From assembly GCA_017534445.1 (NCBI GenBank), contig JAFXWC010000051.1, positions 1-34,839 of the forward strand: DNA of 34,839 bases, in the 5' to 3' direction. Source of the DNA: Treponema sp. (GTDB lineage Bacteria > Spirochaetota > Spirochaetia > Treponematales > Treponemataceae). Shown piece after piece: positions 31,578 to 34,839 of the stretch. The stretch's first letter is position 1. Each line of letters begins with the position of its first letter. The notes below the pieces were generated by a model, which had not been told where the DNA came from, made no database searches, and worked only from the letters and a program-made list of their open reading frames with translations. Position numbers and translations under genes: made by a program.

Positions 31578-32654
31578 ATGAAAGGCAAATTTGATTTTTC
31601 CGAAAGGATAAAAAAACTTACGTCGTCGCAGTTAATCATTCCTGTAATTGCGCTCTTTATCCTTGTTGTCTTTAACTTGATAAGGGATCCTAGCTTTTTT
31701 TCCATCGGAATAAAAGTGAACAATGTTGGAAACAATGTTCTTACGGGAAACTTGATTAGTATCTTGAACGGTGCGTCGGAGCTTGTAATTCTTTCCATAG
31801 GTATGACGCTCGTAACTTCTGCGACCAAGGGACAGGATATTTCTATTGGTGCTTGTGCTGCCATTGCGGGAAGTATCTTTGTTAAAATTCTTAGGACTGG
31901 CTCCATAACGGTTCCGACAATCTTTTTGGGCGTAATTGTTGCTTGCTGCGTTGCGATTATTTTCTGCCTTTTCAACGGTACTTTGATTGCAAAGTTCAAT
32001 ATTCAGCCAATGATTGCGTCTTTGATTTTGTTTACCGCAGGACGTCCTATTGCATACTGGATTAACGGTGGTGCAACCCCGAACGTGGAAAGCAATCTTT
32101 TGGGTTATCTTGGCGGCTTTATTCCTGGCTGTCCTATTCCTAGCCCTATCTTGATTGTAATACTTTTCATCCTGCTGATTCTTCTTCTTCTGAACAAGAC
32201 GACGCTTAGCCTTTTTATCCAGTCTGTTGGTATAAACGAAAAGGCTGCAAAGCAGAATGGTATTAACCCTGTATTCATGAAGATGCTTGTCTTTGTAATC
32301 CTTGGCGTGTGTGTTGCGCTTGCTGGTTCAATGAATGTGTGCCGCATTGGTCTTATAAACCACGAGAAGATTTTGCTTGACATTGAAATGGATGCGATTC
32401 TTGCTGTTGCAATCGGAGGAAACTCTCTTGGTGGCGGTAAGTTCAAGCTTGCGGGATCAATAATCGGTGCCTACATTATTCAGGCCCTAACCACGACGCT
32501 TTATGCAATGAAGGTTTCTTCAACTGACATTAAGGCTTACAAGGCAATCGTAATTATAATTATTGTGGTTGCAGGTTCTCCTGTTGTAAAGGAATGGGTT
32601 GGCAAATTCGTAAAGAGGCTTTCTGCAAAGGCTGTGAAAGTGGAGGCAAAGTAA
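31578..32654 (+). CDS. ytfT: Sugar ABC transporter permease, YtfT-like
   Basis: A 358-residue RbsC-family inner-membrane permease with about 9-10 helices. LVILSIGMTLVTSATKGQDISIGACAAIAGSIF near residue 70 is the family's ISIG/DLSVG motif. FNGTLIAKFNIQPMIASLI and DIEMDAILAVAIGGNSLGGGKFKLAGSIIGA are the EAIAA-like loop region contacting the ATPase. It begins 3 nt after the ATPase stop, with GGAGG (31562-31566) inside that gene, so expression is coupled to the ATPase. The short N-terminal basic region is usual. Pairs with the next permease as a heterodimer, as in the YtfT-YjfF system. Confidence 0.88.
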   Translation: MKGKFDFSERIKKLTSSQLIIPVIALFILVVFNLIRDPSFFSIGIKVNNVGNNVLTGNLISILNGASELVILSIGMTLVTSATKGQDISIGACAAIAGSIFVKILRTGSITVPTIFLGVIVACCVAIIFCLFNGTLIAKFNIQPMIASLILFTAGRPIAYWINGGATPNVESNLLGYLGGFIPGCPIPSPILIVILFILLILLLLNKTTLSLFIQSVGINEKAAKQNGINPVFMKMLVFVILGVCVALAGSMNVCRIGLINHEKILLDIEMDAILAVAIGGNSLGGGKFKLAGSIIGAYIIQALTTTLYAMKVSSTDIKAYKAIVIIIIVVAGSPVVKEWVGKFVKRLSAKAVKVEAK

Positions 32655-32655
32655 C

Positions 32656-33714
32656 ATGAGCAATATCAAGGAGTTTTTTAAGAAAAAATTTAAGCAGCCT
32701 GTTTCTAATACGACTCTGCTTTTGACAATTACAATATGTACATTTGTCGTAATGTATCTGCTTGCAATGCTTGTTTGGGGCGGCGGTTTCTTGAATCCGC
32801 AGCAGTTCTTCAATATCTTTAACAACAACGCTTATCTGATAATCATTGCCTGCGGTCTTACAATCGTAATGATTTCCGGCGGAATTGATATTTCTGTCGG
32901 CGGCCAGGTAGCTCTTATTACGATGACTACGGTTTGCTTTTTGGAAAACAGGGGCGGAAGTGTTTTTGGTGCGCTTATAATTGCCCTCGTTATTGGACTT
33001 GCTTTTGGAATTGTGCAGGGCTTCCTGATTTCCTACCTGAAGATTCAGCCATTTATTGTAACGCTTGCGGGAATGTTCTTTGCAAAGGGAATGACCACTA
33101 TTGTTAGCGTAAACCCTGTTACGGTAAAGGCGAATGAATTTTTCCTTAAGCTAAAAGAATTTACGATTAATCTTCCGGGTGTCGGATATTTTACAAGGAA
33201 TGGAACCTTCATCAGGTCATACCTTGAGATTGGTGCTGTTGTTGCAATTTTGCTTGTGGTCCTTTTGTGGGCAACCTTAAAGTGGACCCGTATAGGACGC
33301 AATTTTTATGCCATTGGCGGCAACAGTGAAAGTGCATTGATGCTCGGAATTAATGTTCAGAGGACACGCTTTACGGCTTATGTAATTTGTGGTGTTCTTG
33401 CAGGAATAGCGGGATTTGTTTATTTGTTGCATACTGGAGCCGGAAACGCATCAAATGCGGACGGAGCCGAAATGGAAGCAATTGCTTCGTCAATCATAGG
33501 CGGAACCTTGCTTACTGGTGGCGTAGGAAGTTTGATAGGAACTTTGTTTGGCGTTATGTCGCTTAAGACTATCAATACGATTGTAATTGCATCCGGGCTT
33601 ACTCAGCCTTGGTGGCAGAAAATTACAACCGGTCTTATGCTGTGTTTCTTTATTCTCTTGCAGAGCGTAATTCTTTCAGCAAGGAAAAAGAAGCTTGGAG
33701 CAGCCGCTCAGTAG
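32656..33714 (+). CDS. yjfF: Sugar ABC transporter permease, YjfF-like
   Basis: A 352-residue RbsC-family permease, the second membrane subunit. LIIIACGLTIVMISGGIDISVGGQVALITM near residue 62 carries the DISVGG motif. SYLKIQPFIVTLAGMFFAKGMT and the loop GAEMEAIASSIIGGTLLTGGVGSLIGTL (near 273) follow. The ATG at 32656 follows the previous stop with a single base between, and GGAGG (32642-32646) is 9 nt upstream. A strong terminator at 33758 ends the operon. Two permeases, one ATPase and one binding protein match the YtfQRT-YjfF set, which argues for a furanose-type sugar, though substrate is inferred. Confidence 0.88.
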   Translation: MSNIKEFFKKKFKQPVSNTTLLLTITICTFVVMYLLAMLVWGGGFLNPQQFFNIFNNNAYLIIIACGLTIVMISGGIDISVGGQVALITMTTVCFLENRGGSVFGALIIALVIGLAFGIVQGFLISYLKIQPFIVTLAGMFFAKGMTTIVSVNPVTVKANEFFLKLKEFTINLPGVGYFTRNGTFIRSYLEIGAVVAILLVVLLWATLKWTRIGRNFYAIGGNSESALMLGINVQRTRFTAYVICGVLAGIAGFVYLLHTGAGNASNADGAEMEAIASSIIGGTLLTGGVGSLIGTLFGVMSLKTINTIVIASGLTQPWWQKITTGLMLCFFILLQSVILSARKKKLGAAAQ

Positions 33715-33757
33715 CAAGCTGAAAGTGGCGCAAATAAAGAAATCATTTCTTCATGCT

Positions 33758-33795
33758 AAGTGCACTTCTAGAAAGCAGGAAGTGCACTTTTTTTT
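33758..33795 (+). terminator. Strong intrinsic terminator after the sugar transporter operon
   Basis: AAGTGCACTTC (33758-33768) pairs with GAAGTGCACTT (33779-33789), an 11-bp perfect stem with a 10-nt loop. A run of eight Ts spans 33788-33795. Confidence 0.92.
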
Positions 33796-33811
33796 GTGCC
33801 CAAAATTTTTG

Positions 33812-33840
33812 TTGACAAATTTGTATTAATGCATGATAAA
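33812..33840 (+). promoter_or_regulatory. Leaderless-type promoter with 10-bp palindrome over the -35 box
   Basis: TTGACA (33812-33817), 17-nt spacer, GATAAA (33835-33840), then 6 nt to ATG 33847, with no SD sequence. ACAAATTTGT (33815-33824) is a perfect palindrome overlapping the -35 box and could be an operator. Confidence 0.58.
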
Positions 33841-33846
33841 TAGAAT

Positions 33847-34839
33847 ATGTCCTACACACAGCCATTGCCACAGAATGTTTCTCTGCAGGTTTTTAACCGG
33901 GATTCTTTGATTTTTGAAAGTTCCGGTAAATGGTTGCATCCTTTGTTTGACCTCGAAGAATTTTTAAAGACCTATGACGGTGAGCGTGACATGCTTGGCA
34001 GTCATGATTGTGCCGTTGGAAAAGCTGCCGCTGTTTTGACCATTCGGCTTGGAATAAAAAAAATCAATGCGGATCTTTTGAGCGAAAATGCGCTTAGATA
34101 TATAAATCTTCATAATGCTCATGCTGCGGAAAGTGACCGCGTGGGTGTTGAGTATAGCCATCTTGTTCCCAAGCTGATGTGTGCCACAGAAAATCAGCTG
34201 GAAGAACTTGACGATGATGACTATATGTATTTTCTTTTAAGGCAGAGGGCAAAACTTGTTCAGGGTGTTGACGTTAGTGTGCAAGACCTTGTTCATCCAT
34301 TTGTTGGCAAGAAAAATCTTTCATTTGAACTTAAGGCGGGTTCCCATCTTATGGTGCTGGGCGAAAACGGTAGCGGAAAGACCACCCTGCTTAGGCTCAT
34401 TTGCGGAATAGAAAAAAACTATGACGGAAAGATTCTTGTTGACGAAAAGAGCCCTGACAGTTTGCAAAAGTTTACGGTGGGTTATATTCCTCAGTTTACA
34501 GATGCTCCTTTTTTTAGCCTTTCCTGCCGGGAAGTGGTTGGGCTGGGGCTTGATCCAAAGGCTAAGAATAAAAATCAGCTTGTAGAAAAATCGCTTTGCC
34601 GCTTGTCTTGCCAGCATCTTGCGGACAGAAGTTTTTCTTCTTTGAGCGGCGGTGAAAAACAAAAAGTCCATCTTGCGCGCTGCCTTGCCCAGAATGCAAA
34701 GCTTCTCCTTTTGGATGAACCTACCGCAAGCCTTGATGCTGAAAACAAAAAGATGGTGACGGATATCTTGCGCTCTTTAACGCTTTCTGAAATTCCAACA
34801 ATAATTGTTGTGACTCACGACAAGGAACTTGCCACTTTG
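33847..34839 (+). CDS. DUF1893-ABC ATPase fusion protein, partial (C-terminus beyond window edge)
   Basis: An open frame of 331 codons runs to the window edge. Residues about 10-120 match DUF1893: LQVFNRDSLIFESSGKWLHPLFDL, then CAVGKAAAVLTIRLGIKKINADLLSENALRYI, a family placed with cytidine-deaminase-like folds. Residues about 145-331 form an ABC ATPase: Walker A GENGSGKTT (172-180), signature SLSGGEKQK with Ser267, Walker B Asp290-Glu291 and the H-loop His324. The ATPase resembles metal or cobalt transporter ATPases, but the partner permease lies outside the window. The fusion is unusual in my experience, although treponemes may share it. ATG 33847 is set by the promoter. No stop or frame break is seen at the domain joint. 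Confidence 0.78.
   Translation, partial: MSYTQPLPQNVSLQVFNRDSLIFESSGKWLHPLFDLEEFLKTYDGERDMLGSHDCAVGKAAAVLTIRLGIKKINADLLSENALRYINLHNAHAAESDRVGVEYSHLVPKLMCATENQLEELDDDDYMYFLLRQRAKLVQGVDVSVQDLVHPFVGKKNLSFELKAGSHLMVLGENGSGKTTLLRLICGIEKNYDGKILVDEKSPDSLQKFTVGYIPQFTDAPFFSLSCREVVGLGLDPKAKNKNQLVEKSLCRLSCQHLADRSFSSLSGGEKQKVHLARCLAQNAKLLLLDEPTASLDAENKKMVTDILRSLTLSEIPTIIVVTHDKELATL

Noticed and set aside
1..34839. CRISPR arrays, tRNA or rRNA genes, prophage or transposase genes
   Set aside because: No regularly spaced repeats, cloverleaf-like stretches, rRNA signatures or recombinase motifs were found on reading either strand.

Overview
The window looks like a chromosome segment of a spirochaete, most probably a gut or rumen Treponema. 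Evidence: moderate to low GC, many lipoproteins with loose spirochaetal lipoboxes, a YtfQ-type sugar ABC transporter, an orphan OppA beside a protein of treponemal type, and no Gram-positive or proteobacterial signature genes. This placement is inference from style and gene content. I saw no rRNA, tRNA, CRISPR array, transposase or phage gene.

Layout. (1) 1-883, minus: a partial LEA2-like lipoprotein, divergent from a 997-4917 run (C39-like cysteine peptidase, circularly permuted GH3 beta-glucosidase, tRNA t6A dehydratase TcdA). (2) 5014-9211: a diaminobutyrate aminotransferase, a diaminobutyrate decarboxylase and an overlapping MATE exporter, which together look like a 1,3-diaminopropane synthesis and export cassette. 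(3) 9212-9550: no gene, but a large imperfect inverted repeat. (4) 9551-13771: a three-gene exported module of unknown function (beta-propeller, TIM-barrel-like lipoprotein, 706-residue ACGPY protein). (5) 13873-16943: a treponemal-type helical protein coupled to an OppA-like binding protein, whose end overlaps a convergent lipoprotein gene. (6) 16876-20560: two minus-strand lipoproteins, an MscS channel and a DUF2271-like protein. (7) 20683-23714: aroA, an RlmB-like methyltransferase and a PAP2 phosphatase in one run. (8) 23735-28776: a minus-strand outer-membrane protein divergent from bpt, then coaBC coupled to a P1-family self-processing peptidase, then a small AT-rich membrane protein. 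(9) 28957-33714: a YtfQRT-YjfF-like sugar ABC transporter whose ATPase gene carries a -1 frameshift. (10) 33847 to the edge: an ABC ATPase with an N-terminal DUF1893 domain, cut by the window end.

Two themes stand out. Six genes on both strands (starts 9551, 20683, 25225, 25305, 26138, 33847) have a sigma70-like -10 box ending only 6-7 nt before the start codon, with no Shine-Dalgarno sequence. This predicts leaderless mRNAs beside conventional SD-led operons. Several small modules also have no obvious textbook role: the diaminopropane cassette with its exporter, the propeller/TIM-barrel/ACGPY trio, CoaBC with a possible beta-aminopeptidase, and the DUF1893-ABC fusion. The ATPase frameshift falls exactly on an in-frame X XXY YYZ heptamer, so recoding, recent mutation and sequencing error all remain open.
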